A DNA stretch of 64,000 nt from Bacteroidales bacterium UBA3843 (lineage in GTDB: Bacteria > Bacteroidota > Bacteroidia > Bacteroidales > Paludibacteraceae): contig DGHR01000007.1 of NCBI GenBank assembly GCA_002392745.1, positions 100,096 through 164,095 of the forward strand. Direction: 5' to 3'. The notes beneath the pieces were generated by a model that saw only the letters and a list, made by a program, of their open reading frames with translations, searched no databases and was not told the DNA's origin. A program made the position numbers and the translations under genes. Shown one piece after another: positions 1 to 8,733 of this stretch. The stretch's first letter is position 1, and the number at the start of each line of letters is the position of its first letter.

Positions 1-1
1 T

Positions 2-1324
2 AAAGAGAAAGCCGAGCAAGAGCGTCTGGCTGCAGAAAAGGCCGCTGCAGAAAAAGCCGAGCAAGAACGCCTCGCTGCAGAGAAAGCCGCTAAGGAGAAA
101 GCCGAGCAAGAGCGTTTGGCTGCAGAGAAAGCCGAACAAGAACGCCTGGCCGCAGAGAAAGCAGCAGCAGAAAAGGCAGAGCAAGAACGCCTGGCCGCAG
201 AGACCGCAGTCACTGCTACAGCAACTACGGCTGCAACAGCTGCTATCGTTACTGCCGCTACAGAAGCAGAGCATACTTCTGCCCGCAAAGCGGCTGCAAT
301 CCAGTCGGATGCTAATCAGGCTATCGCCGATGCAGAAGCACGTGCTGCGGCTGCGGAAGCTGCTGCCGCTGATGCCGCCAAGGCTGCGCAAGAAGCCGCT
401 AAAGCTGCGCAAGAGGCCGCTGCTGCTCTCAAATCCAACCAGGCTGCGCAGACCGTCAACGGGCAACCTACTGTCATCGTTGTTCCTACAGGAACACAAG
501 CTACACCGGTCGCTTATCCATACGGATATGCTTATCCCGTTCAGCAGCCTGTAGCACCTGTATCGCAGTCTTCGGCGGCACGCTCCGTTGAGCAGGCACA
601 GCAACCGGCACCAAAGCAACAGGCTCCGGCAGCTGCCGCAACTCAAGAAGTTGAGCCGGAGAAACTGACTCTCTTGCAACGCTATTATAAAAAATCAGGA
701 AAGAACTTCCTCTCTATCATTTCTGTGGGTTATTCCACTTTCTTCCTGATGCCGAAGAATGCTGCCGGACTGCCAACTGCTGAGTTTGCAGGAAAAAGAC
801 ACATCCTCAATTTCGAGATTTTCGAGTGGCGTGCAAGCATATTCGGTATGCAGATGTTCAACTTCGAAATGGGATTGAACTCAACCACTACCACCCAAAG
901 CGGAATAGACCTTACTACCATCATGGGAGGTGGCCCCTTGGGAGCTGACGGTTATGGACACGGTCTGATTGAAGCCACAGGCAAAACAATGTGGTTTGCC
1001 TACAAACCGTCCATCAAGTTCTATATCCCGTGTACCTCCTGGCTCGCACTGGAATTGTACGGAGGTGTGGAGTACGAACTCAGCTCGCTTTGGAGCAAGA
1101 TTTCTACATCCTATTATGCTGACGCAAATATCCCGGCACAGAACTATTTCTTCGGTGCATATGGAGGACTCGGATTCCAGTTCTCGGCTGTTCCGGCTAT
1201 CCCTTTGGAAATCAAGGCGGAGTACCGTCACCCCATTCAGGGTAACCTGGATATCATTCCGCAGGGATTCTATCTCACGGCGCAACTCCACCTGGGAGCT
1301 CCCATCTACAAGGACAAAAAATAA
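2..1324 (+). CDS. Alanine-rich coiled-coil outer-membrane protein, 5' end cut by window
   Basis: The frame is open from base 2, so the true start lies upstream. The visible N-terminal part is a tandem repeat of the words EKAEQERLAAEKA and EKAAA, a highly charged heptad-like coiled coil, then an Ala-rich stretch and a Pro/Gln-rich linker. The last 200 residues (from about base 690) alternate hydrophobic and polar residues with many Gly and aromatic residues, as in a small outer-membrane beta-barrel, and the protein ends shortly after a strand-like segment (FYLTAQLHLGAP). I infer an envelope protein with a periplasmic coiled coil and a C-terminal barrel. No specific function is recognised. A lipoprotein gene follows 26 bp later and is probably co-transcribed. 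Confidence 0.75.
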   Translation, partial: KEKAEQERLAAEKAAAEKAEQERLAAEKAAKEKAEQERLAAEKAEQERLAAEKAAAEKAEQERLAAETAVTATATTAATAAIVTAATEAEHTSARKAAAIQSDANQAIADAEARAAAAEAAAADAAKAAQEAAKAAQEAAAALKSNQAAQTVNGQPTVIVVPTGTQATPVAYPYGYAYPVQQPVAPVSQSSAARSVEQAQQPAPKQQAPAAAATQEVEPEKLTLLQRYYKKSGKNFLSIISVGYSTFFLMPKNAAGLPTAEFAGKRHILNFEIFEWRASIFGMQMFNFEMGLNSTTTTQSGIDLTTIMGGGPLGADGYGHGLIEATGKTMWFAYKPSIKFYIPCTSWLALELYGGVEYELSSLWSKISTSYYADANIPAQNYFFGAYGGLGFQFSAVPAIPLEIKAEYRHPIQGNLDIIPQGFYLTAQLHLGAPIYKDKK

Positions 1325-1359
1325 TACCCGTTTAATAACCATAAAAACATATGTTTAGT

Positions 1360-2451
1360 ATGAAGAAGCATCTTTTTATCGCTACAGCCGTTGCTGCTGT
1401 GGCTGTACTCCTCTCAGCATGTGGAGGAAGTTCAAAAATGACGATTAGTACCTCATCTTCAGTAGATTTGGCACGTTCTATTCGCTATGTACCTTCATTG
1501 GCGAATATCACCGTACAGCCCAATCATGTTACCGCTACGATGACAGCTACCGAGCTGGAGTCGCTCAACGACGTGCAGAAACGTCAGGCTGTGGCGGCTA
1601 AAGCCTTGGCTACGGTAAACGCAGACATATTAGTCGCTCCGCAATATTCAATCAAGAAGGGCGACGACGGCAAGATGATTTCCTGCACCGTAGTGGGCTA
1701 TCCCGCTGCTTTCACCTCGTTCCGTCCCATCAATGAGTCCGACGGCCTGTTCGCTGTAACCGGCGAGATTTCGCAGAAACGTCCTATTGAGCGCTCAGTA
1801 TCGAATACACTTACTGTAGCGGAGGTGGAGTATGGAGCAAAGGAAAGCATCACGCTTACACCTGCTGACCTGGCTGGCAAAAACGAGAAAACAGCGCTGG
1901 CTCTTGCCAAGGAGAAACTGCTGCGTCAGGAGAAAGCGGATTTCCTCTATCACCCGCAATATACTACCACTATTGTAAACGGCGCAGTGAGCACGTTCAC
2001 TCTCACCGCTTTCCCTGCCAGATACGTGAACTATCGCACGGCAACCAAGGCTGAAATCGACAAACTCGGTATGACTAAAGAACCGACTGTTGTGTACAAC
2101 AATATTACGGCTGATGTCAAGGCTGTCTGCCCGCGCGTACAAAAACGTGTGAAAGCGCAGACCGCTACAGTGAAAGAGGCGGAACTCAAAGAGCAGGCAC
2201 GCGCTGCCGTACTGGCCGCATACAACGCCGATTTCCTCCTCAACGAGAAAATATATGTTGACTATCAGGACAATGTCCTCACGCAAGTGGTTGTCTGCGG
2301 TACACCGGCTGTGTATGCTAATTTCCGTCCGTACCAACAGGGTGATATCATCGATGTCAAGATTATGCCGCTTGAGGGAGATACTTCTGCCGAAGAGGAG
2401 AAACCTAAAGGATTCTTTGAATCTTTCAAGAGCCTCTTCAAGAAGAAATAA
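1360..2451 (+). CDS. Lipoprotein with three internal repeats
   Basis: I prefer the ATG at 1360 (MKKHLFIATAV) over the one at 1351. It gives a compact signal peptide with a lipobox, LLSAC, so the mature protein begins at Cys 21 (363 aa total). After the lipobox are three copies of an approximately 75-residue unit. Each contains a helix with an A-A motif, then NAD(I/F)L, a beta-rich stretch, and a closing (G/F)xPAx(F/Y)xx(F/Y)R(P/T) motif; they end near bases 1730, 2040 and 2335. The tail is lysine-rich (FKSLFKKK). The family is not recognised. Its position 26 bp after a barrel-like protein suggests a shared envelope role. A strong terminator follows. Confidence 0.8.
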   Translation: MKKHLFIATAVAAVAVLLSACGGSSKMTISTSSSVDLARSIRYVPSLANITVQPNHVTATMTATELESLNDVQKRQAVAAKALATVNADILVAPQYSIKKGDDGKMISCTVVGYPAAFTSFRPINESDGLFAVTGEISQKRPIERSVSNTLTVAEVEYGAKESITLTPADLAGKNEKTALALAKEKLLRQEKADFLYHPQYTTTIVNGAVSTFTLTAFPARYVNYRTATKAEIDKLGMTKEPTVVYNNITADVKAVCPRVQKRVKAQTATVKEAELKEQARAAVLAAYNADFLLNEKIYVDYQDNVLTQVVVCGTPAVYANFRPYQQGDIIDVKIMPLEGDTSAEEEKPKGFFESFKSLFKKK

Positions 2452-2462
2452 CCATCCGTACT

Positions 2463-2505
2463 AAAACAACAGAGCCGTCCTCTCGGGCGGCTCTGTTGTT
2501 TTTCT
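2463..2505. terminator. Bidirectional rho-independent terminator
   Basis: A perfect 13-bp stem (2465-2477 pairs with 2488-2500) is followed by T residues on the plus strand and preceded by A residues for the minus strand. It lies between the convergent lipoprotein and alkaline phosphatase genes and can serve both. Confidence 0.9.
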
Positions 2506-2506
2506 G

Positions 2507-3904
2507 TTATTCTGCTATCGCTTTGCGTATCAACGGGACGATTTCTGTATTGTCGTGCCATCCGCTGAATCGCTCTGCGCCTACGCCTATTGCGAATACA
2601 GGAACGGCGTGCGCGGTATGCGCACGGCTCGTCCAGCCTATCTTCGCTTTTTTGTTGAGCAGTTGGATACCTGCATCTCCCAAACGGTTAATCGTTTTGT
2701 ACATCGTCTTGGTGTCTTTGCTCTTGTGGGCGAGAACTGCCCGGTACAATTCTTTCAGTTCCGTTTCCTCTTCATCGCTCACTTCCACTTGCTCCCACAA
2801 CCCCAGTTGCTCGCGGTATAGCGCTTTCACGTCTTTCCATGCCGGCTTTTGCTGCTCTTTGAACAACTGGCTGAATCTGTCACTGAGAACCCATGCCGAG
2901 CATTTCTGGTACTGCAGCAGGTCCAGCTGGAGAGTGTAATCGCTGTTGCCCAGGGCCATGCCTCCTGTCTCATGGTCGGCGGTCACCACAATCAGGGTCT
3001 CTTCCGGATGGCTTTGGTAGAAATCCCATGCGTACTGCATTGCTTCGTCCATGTTCCATACCTCTTCAATCGCTGTACGCCCGTCATCGGCGTGACATGC
3101 GTAGTCTATCATTCCGCCTTCCACCATCATGAAGAAACGGTCATACCGCTTCTCCAAAAACGGGATGGCAGTCTCCACTATCTGTGCCAGCGTCATGTCT
3201 CCCTTCTGTTGGTCTATGGTGTAATTGATGTTATCGCTGTGCTTGGCGCCCTGGTCGTCTGTAGGCTGTACCATGATTAGTTTTTCGGCGCTATGCATGA
3301 TTTGTTGCGCTTCGGAGTAGCCATGCGCAATAGTGTAACCGTGCTTCTCGGCCTTTCGATAGAGGTTCTCCGGCTTGTCGTCATGCTTGCCCTCTGGGTG
3401 GTGAAATCCGGCTCCGCCGAAAAAGTCAAAACCGCTGCGGCACAGCTGTTTCCCTATCTTGTAGTATTCATTGCGCTTGGCGGCGTGACCATAGAACGCA
3501 CCGGGAGTGGCGTGGTCAATGGCAACGGTGGTCATGATGCCTATGCCCCATCCCTTCTCCTTCAGTTCTTCCGCTATCGTACGCAGCGTGTCGCCGTTCT
3601 CGTCCAAACCGAGGGTGCCGTTCTTGGTCTTCTTCCCTGTGGCCAGACAGGTCCCTGCGGCTGCGGAATCGGTGATACCGTTGCTTGCAGAGAAGGTCGC
3701 TACCTGACCGGAGTAGGGCATCCGGCTCATCAGTGTACGGACGCGGCCGAGAGGCTCTCCTTGCAATGCCGAACGGTACATCTCGGCTCCCAGTACTTGG
3801 TTTGTACCCATACCGTCGCCGATGAAGTAAAATACATACTTGGCTTGCGCTGGTAAAATCATCGCTACTGCCAGTAGCGCTACTAATATTAGTTGTCGTT
3901 TCAT
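2507..3904 (-). CDS. Alkaline phosphatase (PhoA superfamily), secreted
   Basis: This 465-aa protein hydrolyses phosphate monoesters, probably in the periplasm. The signal peptide is MKRQLILVALLAVAMILPAQA. Family motifs are all present: FIGDGMG with metal ligand Asp30, TDSAAAGT with the Ser80 nucleophile, DHATPGAFYGH at 130-140, VEGGMIDYACHADD at 261-274, TADHETGG at 308-315 and the last histidine near AHTAHAVPV at about 428. The length is normal and no key residue is missing. The gene is last in a three-gene minus-strand operon and overlaps the upstream exonuclease by 4 bp (ATGA), so translation is probably coupled. Confidence 0.93.
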   Translation of the reverse strand: MKRQLILVALLAVAMILPAQAKYVFYFIGDGMGTNQVLGAEMYRSALQGEPLGRVRTLMSRMPYSGQVATFSASNGITDSAAAGTCLATGKKTKNGTLGLDENGDTLRTIAEELKEKGWGIGIMTTVAIDHATPGAFYGHAAKRNEYYKIGKQLCRSGFDFFGGAGFHHPEGKHDDKPENLYRKAEKHGYTIAHGYSEAQQIMHSAEKLIMVQPTDDQGAKHSDNINYTIDQQKGDMTLAQIVETAIPFLEKRYDRFFMMVEGGMIDYACHADDGRTAIEEVWNMDEAMQYAWDFYQSHPEETLIVVTADHETGGMALGNSDYTLQLDLLQYQKCSAWVLSDRFSQLFKEQQKPAWKDVKALYREQLGLWEQVEVSDEEETELKELYRAVLAHKSKDTKTMYKTINRLGDAGIQLLNKKAKIGWTSRAHTAHAVPVFAIGVGAERFSGWHDNTEIVPLIRKAIAE

Positions 3905-4713
3905 ATCTCTCCTTTTTTCCGCTTGGCGGAGGCGTTGTGTCTTTTCCTTTTCCGTGCTTCGCGCCGTTTGGCGGCTTTCTTGGCTTCACGCTCTTCGGCA
4001 GTCAGATGGGGCGGAGGTTCTATGCCTTGCTCGCGCAGACGCTGGTCCTGTATCTCCTGCTGGTGCTCAATCTGTTTCTCTTTCTCCGCTCGACGCAGTT
4101 CGTTCACCTCTGACTCGGCAAGTGGTTCATGCGCTATCAGGTCTTCGTATATCAACAGCGTCGCCCAAGCATCCGTCGAGGCGTAACGCGCTTGTTCTGG
4201 GGTCAAATGACTGTTTTCCCAGTTGGTCAGTTGCTGGGCTTTGGATATTTTTTTGCCGAAACATATGGCGAACACTTTTTGCAGTCCCAAATCCAATATG
4301 CCGTATTGCCCTACCATTTTCTGCACGTCCACACAATTGGCCGGCACAAAATTCCTGCGCTTCCGGAGACCGTTGATGTCGTCCTTGAAGGCAAGTCCCA
4401 CCTTGCATATCTTCGGGTCGGAAAATATATCCGCCAGTGCCTGAGGCATCCCGATGTGTGTCAGACGGAACAGATAGCACCGCTCGCGGCTGGATATCTG
4501 TACCAGAGCGGTGGGGTAGTGGGTGCCTCGCTGGAAGCTCGGCCGCGCTTCCGTGTCCACGCCCACAACGCGTTGGGTGCGCAGATAAGAGACGGCTTCA
4601 TCCACCATCTCCGGCTTGTCCACAACCACCACTTCGCCTTCAAAAGCGACAACCGGCATCCATTGCAGCAGTTCGCTGTTGATGTGGTGTATATAGGTGT
4701 TCTCTTTCTTCAC
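3901..4713 (-). CDS. DEDDy 3'-5' exonuclease domain protein (RNase D-like)
   Basis: This 270-aa protein carries the three exonuclease motifs: Exo I GVDTEA (Asp53, Glu55), Exo II FKDDI (Asp111 or Asp112) and Exo III YASTDAW (Tyr177, Asp181), which makes it the DEDDy type acting on RNA or DNA 3' ends. The C-terminal 70 residues are a basic, low-complexity tail (EEREAKKAAKRREARKRKRH) that probably binds nucleic acid. It overlaps its neighbours by 4 bp on both sides. It follows a DUF5063-like gene, a pairing I recall from other Bacteroidales. Confidence 0.88.
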   Translation of the reverse strand: MKKENTYIHHINSELLQWMPVVAFEGEVVVVDKPEMVDEAVSYLRTQRVVGVDTEARPSFQRGTHYPTALVQISSRERCYLFRLTHIGMPQALADIFSDPKICKVGLAFKDDINGLRKRRNFVPANCVDVQKMVGQYGILDLGLQKVFAICFGKKISKAQQLTNWENSHLTPEQARYASTDAWATLLIYEDLIAHEPLAESEVNELRRAEKEKQIEHQQEIQDQRLREQGIEPPPHLTAEEREAKKAAKRREARKRKRHNASAKRKKGEI

Positions 4714-5246
4714 TGTACTGACGGGTATTGGTCTTCCTCCTTTGCTTCTGTGCTGGATGCATGCAGCGCACGCATGACGGCCAGCAGCTTCTGTCCCCAG
4801 TGCTCGTCAAAGGCCTGTCTGCATACCAGCACGGCGTCGTTCATAATGGCCTCCTCGCCGGTCTGGAAGGCGGCTGCCATGTCTTTCAATTCCTGGTAGA
4901 TGTCCGCCAGCCCTTCGGATATATAGGCCGTCTGGACCTCGTCGGTATAGACGCCTTGGTCCACAAACACATCCAAGTAGGCATCGTCCTGGCCGAATAC
5001 ATTGCGCAGACCAATCAGGATGTAGTTGTAATCCTCTTCTGTCACAAAACGTTGGGGAGACTCCTCCAGCATACTCTCGCCTTCGCCGATTAGCCGTGCG
5101 CGCAGGTAGAGCACGGGCAGCAGGCGCAGCAATTGTTCCCGCAACTCGATGCGTTCATGCTCCTCGGCGTGCTCTATGAGCAGACACGTCTGAGCCGCGG
5201 CGGTCACAAACGATATTGTACTCTCTTCGTATACAAATGATTTCAT
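4710..5246 (-). CDS. DUF5063-like protein
   Basis: This protein of about 178 aa starts MKSFVYEESTISFV. An upstream in-frame ATG at 5273 lies inside the -7 box of the minus-strand promoter (5270-5278), so the start at 5246 is preferred. The sequence is acidic and helical, with the repeated pattern LREQLLRLLPVLYLRA and a conserved-looking EDYNYILIGLRNVFG. I assign it to the DUF5063 family from memory of proteins found next to 3'-5' exonucleases in Bacteroidetes. The function is unknown. It is the first gene of the operon with the exonuclease and alkaline phosphatase. Confidence 0.75.
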   Translation of the reverse strand: MKSFVYEESTISFVTAAAQTCLLIEHAEEHERIELREQLLRLLPVLYLRARLIGEGESMLEESPQRFVTEEDYNYILIGLRNVFGQDDAYLDVFVDQGVYTDEVQTAYISEGLADIYQELKDMAAAFQTGEEAIMNDAVLVCRQAFDEHWGQKLLAVMRALHASSTEAKEEDQYPSVQ

Positions 5247-5269
5247 GTCTATAACGCTGTAAAAAACGT

Positions 5270-5301
5270 GCAAAGGTAAGAAAAAAAAATGACACTCGCA
5301 A
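5270..5301 (-). promoter_or_regulatory. Bacteroidetes-type promoter of the DUF5063 operon
   Basis: Read on the minus strand, the -33 TTG (5301-5299) continues as TTGCGAGTGTCA and is followed 20 bp later by the -7 box TACCTTTGC (5278-5270). It fixes the start codon of the DUF5063 gene downstream of 5265. Confidence 0.8.
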
Positions 5302-5328
5302 AAATTTCCTAAAAATAATCAGAATGAC

Positions 5329-5360
5329 TTGTGAGTTTAGATTTTTTTTACTAACTTTGC
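5329..5360 (+). promoter_or_regulatory. Bacteroidetes-type promoter
   Basis: The -33 TTG is at 5329-5331 and the -7 box TAACTTTGC at 5352-5360, with a 20-bp spacer. It precedes the coiled-coil protein gene at 5423 by 62 bp and is divergent from the DUF5063 promoter. Confidence 0.8.
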
Positions 5361-5422
5361 AGCCAAATTGACAGTAACGATTCAATTAACATCTATTAAT
5401 CATCATAAATCGCATTTTCATT

Positions 5423-6064
5423 ATGAAAAAATTATTCCTTATTGCCTTCGCAGCTATTGGGATGACTGCTATGGCGCAACATGTTACTCCTCTCAACATT
5501 CAGATTGTGGACCTCAAACTGGACTCGCTGCGCGCGTTGTATATCCAGGAGCCTACTATGTATCGTGCTTCGTTGGACGTGGTGGGAGAACAACTCGCTC
5601 AGAACGCCGAGCAAATCAAGCAGGCGAAAGCGGAACTTAAAGCCGAGCAGACACTGGCTAAGGAAATGGACAAGTCTATCAAGAACGCCAATAAGATGGC
5701 TGAAGGATTGAAAAAACTCTATGCCAAAGAAGAGGGAGAATTGAAATCCATGCAGAAAAACGTCGAGCAGCAGCAAAAGACCATCAACAAGCTGAAGGAA
5801 CTCAACCGAGAGTCGAAAGATGTCTTCATGGGGCTCATGGAGCAGGAGCAGAAGGAGTTGGGCTATTCCTTGCGTGAGGCGGCTGACCGCCAGCGTGCTA
5901 TCGCGGATTTGCAAACCTCGCTCCAGAATGCGCAGACCAACCTCCAGTCTTACGTACAAGAGGTAGAGCAGAAAGCTACCGGACTCGCCCAAATCGAGGC
6001 GGAGTATAAAGCACGTCTTGCCGCGCTTAAAAACGAGCAGAAAGCCGCAAAATCTATGCAATAA
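5423..6064 (+). CDS. Secreted coiled-coil protein
   Basis: This 213-aa protein has a clear signal peptide (MKKLFLIAFAAIGMTAMAQ). The mature part is almost entirely helical, rich in Glu, Gln, Lys and Ala, with heptad-like spacing from about residue 60 to the end, for example the stretch EQQQKTINKLKELNRESKD. It most resembles periplasmic coiled-coil proteins of unknown role; no enzymatic motif is visible. It is the first gene after a good promoter and lies 45 bp before upp, with a small GCGCC/GGCGC hairpin in the gap. Confidence 0.75.
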   Translation: MKKLFLIAFAAIGMTAMAQHVTPLNIQIVDLKLDSLRALYIQEPTMYRASLDVVGEQLAQNAEQIKQAKAELKAEQTLAKEMDKSIKNANKMAEGLKKLYAKEEGELKSMQKNVEQQQKTINKLKELNRESKDVFMGLMEQEQKELGYSLREAADRQRAIADLQTSLQNAQTNLQSYVQEVEQKATGLAQIEAEYKARLAALKNEQKAAKSMQ

Positions 6065-6109
6065 ACCGCAGCTCTGCTGCATTACAACGCGCCATACGGC
6101 GCAATACAC

Positions 6110-6781
6110 ATGAACGTTATCAATCTATCCGAGCACAATAGCGTGCTCAACCAGTTCCTGCGTGAGATACGCGATGTGAATATCCAAAAGGATCCTCTCC
6201 GTTTCCGCCGCAATATAGAGCGCATCGGTGAGTTCATGGCAATGGAGGTGAGCAAAAAACTGGATTATCAACCGGTGGAGGTGCAAACTCCGTTAGCGAC
6301 AGCTACAGTGAATACCATCAGCGATCAACTCGTCTTGGCTACCATCCTGCGTGCTGGAATGCCGTTGCATCAGGGATTTCTAAATGTCTTCGACCGTGCC
6401 GATAATGCATTCCTTAGCGCTTATCGCCGTGTTAACGGGAAAGGCGAACTGGAAATAGTGGCGGAGTACATGGCCGCTCCGGCTATTGACGGAAAAACTC
6501 TGATTGTCGCAGATCCGATGCTGGCTACCGGTATGTCGATGGAGGTAGGGTATCTCGCTTTGCTCCGGCATGGCACACCGAAACATGCCCATCTGTGTTG
6601 TGCTATCGCTACGCCACAGGCTATTGAGAGTGTGCGCAAGACGCTTAATGATAGTCCCGATGTAACGCTCTGGTGCGCTGCTATAGACCCGATTCTGAAC
6701 GAGAAGAAATATATCGTTCCCGGTTTGGGCGATGCCGGCGACCTCTGTTACGGAACCAAAATACATCTCTCCGATCGTTAA
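6110..6781 (+). CDS. upp: Uracil phosphoribosyltransferase
   Basis: UPRT converts uracil and PRPP to UMP in pyrimidine salvage (cytosolic). The 223-aa protein has the family PRPP-binding loop VADPMLATGMSM at about 133-144, the early catalytic motif ILRAGMP at 79-85, and the uracil-binding C-terminal motif VPGLGDAGDLCYG. Length and motifs are typical of the Bacteroidetes form. A possible VanZ-like gene overlaps its 3' end if the first in-frame ATG of that gene is used. Confidence 0.95.
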   Translation: MNVINLSEHNSVLNQFLREIRDVNIQKDPLRFRRNIERIGEFMAMEVSKKLDYQPVEVQTPLATATVNTISDQLVLATILRAGMPLHQGFLNVFDRADNAFLSAYRRVNGKGELEIVAEYMAAPAIDGKTLIVADPMLATGMSMEVGYLALLRHGTPKHAHLCCAIATPQAIESVRKTLNDSPDVTLWCAAIDPILNEKKYIVPGLGDAGDLCYGTKIHLSDR

Positions 6782-7151
6782 TCCAAAATCATATATTGTG
6801 TATTTACCTGCCGCCATTGTGGCGGCAGGTATTGCCTTTGTTAGTCTTTGGGAAAATCCGCAGTCGTCATTTGCTTTGCAGATGAACGATAAACTTATTC
6901 ATGCGTTGATGTATGCGGTCTTGACTTTGACACTTCTTTTGCCGCAAATCCGAAAACCCCGCCTCGGGTGGAGCGTCTATTTGATAGCCGGCTTGACGGC
7001 TTTTCTATATGGCTGCGTGATGGAGGTTCTTCAGACAGCTTGTACTGCAACACGCACAGCCGAATGGGCGGATGTGCTGGCGGACGGAATAGGGGTGATA
7101 GTAGCGCTTATTATCGTGGAGAACATTAGAAATAGAAAGTCGCATGAATAA
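6732..7151 (+). CDS. VanZ-like membrane protein
   Basis: This protein of up to 139 aa has three predicted membrane helices (around YLPAAIVAAGIAFVSL, ALMYAVLTLTLLL and VLADGIGVIVALIIV) and the VanZ-family pattern of NDKLIHALMY in the second helix and YGCVMEVLQ in the third. The ATG at 6732 overlaps upp by 50 bp. A GTG at 6798 just after the upp stop gives a protein starting directly with the first helix and may be the true start. VanZ-like proteins are widespread and their role is mostly undefined. It overlaps dprA by 8 bp. Confidence 0.75.
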   Translation: MPATSVTEPKYISPIVNPKSYIVYLPAAIVAAGIAFVSLWENPQSSFALQMNDKLIHALMYAVLTLTLLLPQIRKPRLGWSVYLIAGLTAFLYGCVMEVLQTACTATRTAEWADVLADGIGVIVALIIVENIRNRKSHE

Positions 7152-8220
7152 TAAATATATATACGAGATTGCACTCAGTTTGCTCTACCGGAATCGTTTG
7201 CGGACAGCATTACAAGTAATGCGTGAGTATGGCTCTGCGGAAGAGGCATGGCGTCATTTGGAAGCTCCGGATAAAAATGAAACTCTCCGCAAGGCGGAAC
7301 GTGAGGCGGGATGGATAGAGGAACATGGTATCCGTGTCTGGAGCATAACGGACGAGGACTACCCTTATCGCCTCTCCCAATGCCCCGATAGGCCTTTGCT
7401 TCTGTATAGCAAGGGGAATGTCAACTTGTCTGCCGGTCATTTTGTCAGTATTGTCGGTACGCGCCGCCCTACCGAGCGCGGACGTGAACTGACCGAGGCA
7501 CTGGTCCGCGACCTGGCGCAGCAACTGGATGAAGTGACCATTGTCAGCGGCGGCGCATATGGCATAGATATTACGGCGCACCGGGCAGCCTTGAAACAGG
7601 GAATCCCTACGGTTATTGTGCCTGCTCACGGGTTGGACCGTATTTATCCGACTGCCCATCGGCCGGAGGCGATTGCTGCTCTGGAGAAGGGCGGACTGCT
7701 GACAGAGTTCGTTTCCGGCACGGAACCCGTTGCTGCCAATTTTGTGCAGCGCAACCGTATTGTGGCCGGCTTGGCGGATGCGGTAGTCGTGGTCGAATCC
7801 AAAGAGAAAGGCGGCAGTCTTATCACAGCGCGTATGGCTGTGGATTATGACCGCGAATTGTTCGCTTTTCCCGGTCGGCCGCAGGACGAAAATGCACGTG
7901 GCTGCAACCAGCTTATCCGTACCAATGCTGCATGTCTTATCTCTGACGCTTCCCAACTCATCGAGACGATGGGATGGACCACTCGCAACACACCGCCCAC
8001 TCCGCGGCAGACGCAAATCATCGGCTTGATGGATGATTTGTCAGCCCCGCAACAAACACTTCTGCAACTGCTACAGGAAGCAGAGGAGGGAATGCATATC
8101 AATCTATTGGTCATGGAGACCGAACGTCCCTATGGCGACGTTGCTTCCGATTTGGTTATGCTGGAGATTCAGGGTCTCGTCAAGGCTATGCCGGGCGGTA
8201 TATACCGCTTCGTGAGATAA
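7144..8220 (+). CDS. dprA: DNA processing protein DprA
   Basis: DprA binds incoming single-stranded DNA and loads RecA during transformation. The 358-aa protein has an N-terminal SAM-like region (1-90), the Rossmann-type core with SIVGTRRPTERG (102-113) and VSGGAYGIDITAH (134-146), later RNRIVAGL and GSLITAR, and a C-terminal winged-helix domain (about 295-358) typical of the long form. It overlaps the VanZ-like gene by 8 bp, so the two are probably co-translated. Confidence 0.95.
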   Translation: MNNKYIYEIALSLLYRNRLRTALQVMREYGSAEEAWRHLEAPDKNETLRKAEREAGWIEEHGIRVWSITDEDYPYRLSQCPDRPLLLYSKGNVNLSAGHFVSIVGTRRPTERGRELTEALVRDLAQQLDEVTIVSGGAYGIDITAHRAALKQGIPTVIVPAHGLDRIYPTAHRPEAIAALEKGGLLTEFVSGTEPVAANFVQRNRIVAGLADAVVVVESKEKGGSLITARMAVDYDRELFAFPGRPQDENARGCNQLIRTNAACLISDASQLIETMGWTTRNTPPTPRQTQIIGLMDDLSAPQQTLLQLLQEAEEGMHINLLVMETERPYGDVASDLVMLEIQGLVKAMPGGIYRFVR

Positions 8221-8222
8221 AA

Positions 8223-8438
8223 ATGGAAGTGGATTTTTGCATATTGAAACAGATAAGTCCATTGATAGGTGTTCGCCTGTTGATGACGCTTGTCCTATCG
8301 GCTTGTTCGTCGGGGAAACTGGATGCGGCAAGAAATACCATCGTTGTAGCAGATGAAATACGAGTCGACGGGCAAATGTATTCGGATAGCCTGGCTTTGG
8401 CAGAAGCCTGTATGGAGTTGGCACGCGAGTTAGTATAG
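8223..8438 (+). pseudogene. Remnant of a TPR-type lipoprotein
   Basis: A 71-residue ORF starts 2 bp after dprA. Its internal MTLVLSACSSG looks like a lipoprotein signal, and the following text (RNTIVVADEIRVDGQMYSDS then LALAEACMELARE) resembles the start of large Bacteroidetes tetratricopeptide lipoproteins that normally continue for hundreds of residues. It stops right after the first helix pair. I read it as a truncated remnant; a short functional lipoprotein is possible. Dot-matrix comparison with full-length relatives would settle it. Confidence 0.4.
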
Positions 8439-8454
8439 CCTCTCATATTACGGG

Positions 8455-8483
8455 CAAAAACGTCCTTTGGGGCGTTTTTGTTT
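8455..8483 (+). terminator. Rho-independent terminator
   Basis: The hairpin CAAAAACG-TCC / GGG-CGTTTTTG is followed by TTTG. It closes the upp-dprA transcription unit, ahead of the parC promoter. Confidence 0.75.
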
Positions 8484-8502
8484 GTTTTCTATGAAAAATT
8501 AT

Positions 8503-8534
8503 TTGCGTATCTCAAAAAAATGTTGTACCTTTGC
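8503..8534 (+). promoter_or_regulatory. Extended Bacteroidetes-type promoter
   Basis: The -33 region TTGCGTATCTCA (8503-8514) is followed by the -7 box TACCTTTGC (8526-8534), with 20 bp between TTG and TA. It drives the small membrane protein and parC. Confidence 0.85.
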
Positions 8535-8562
8535 ACTCGCAAATTATTTAATACGTTAGTAT

Positions 8563-8730
8563 ATGAAAGGTTTTCTTAAGTATTTGGGAGTTATTCTCCT
8601 TTTGCTCGGAGTTGTATGTCTTGTAGTGTATAAATACGCACTGCCCGAAAACGCACTCCTCGTCTCCGGACTTGCACTCGAGGTTATCGGTATTCTGGCA
8701 TACATCCTTATCAATAAAAAACTCAACTGA
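8563..8730 (+). CDS. Small two-helix membrane protein
   Basis: A 55-aa ORF starts MKGFLKYLGVILLLLGVV and ends ILINKKLN. It has two hydrophobic helices joined by a short loop (KYALPENA). It sits 29 bp after the promoter and ends 3 bp before parC, so it is the first gene of the parC transcript. I recall similarly placed small membrane proteins upstream of topoisomerase subunit A genes in Bacteroidales. The function is unknown. Confidence 0.75.
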   Translation: MKGFLKYLGVILLLLGVVCLVVYKYALPENALLVSGLALEVIGILAYILINKKLN

Positions 8731-8733
8731 TAA

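Noticed and set aside
881..1342. Opposite-strand ORFs in the barrel region
   Set aside because: They are shadows of the real gene, without promoters or domain matches; many similar cases across the window were left out.
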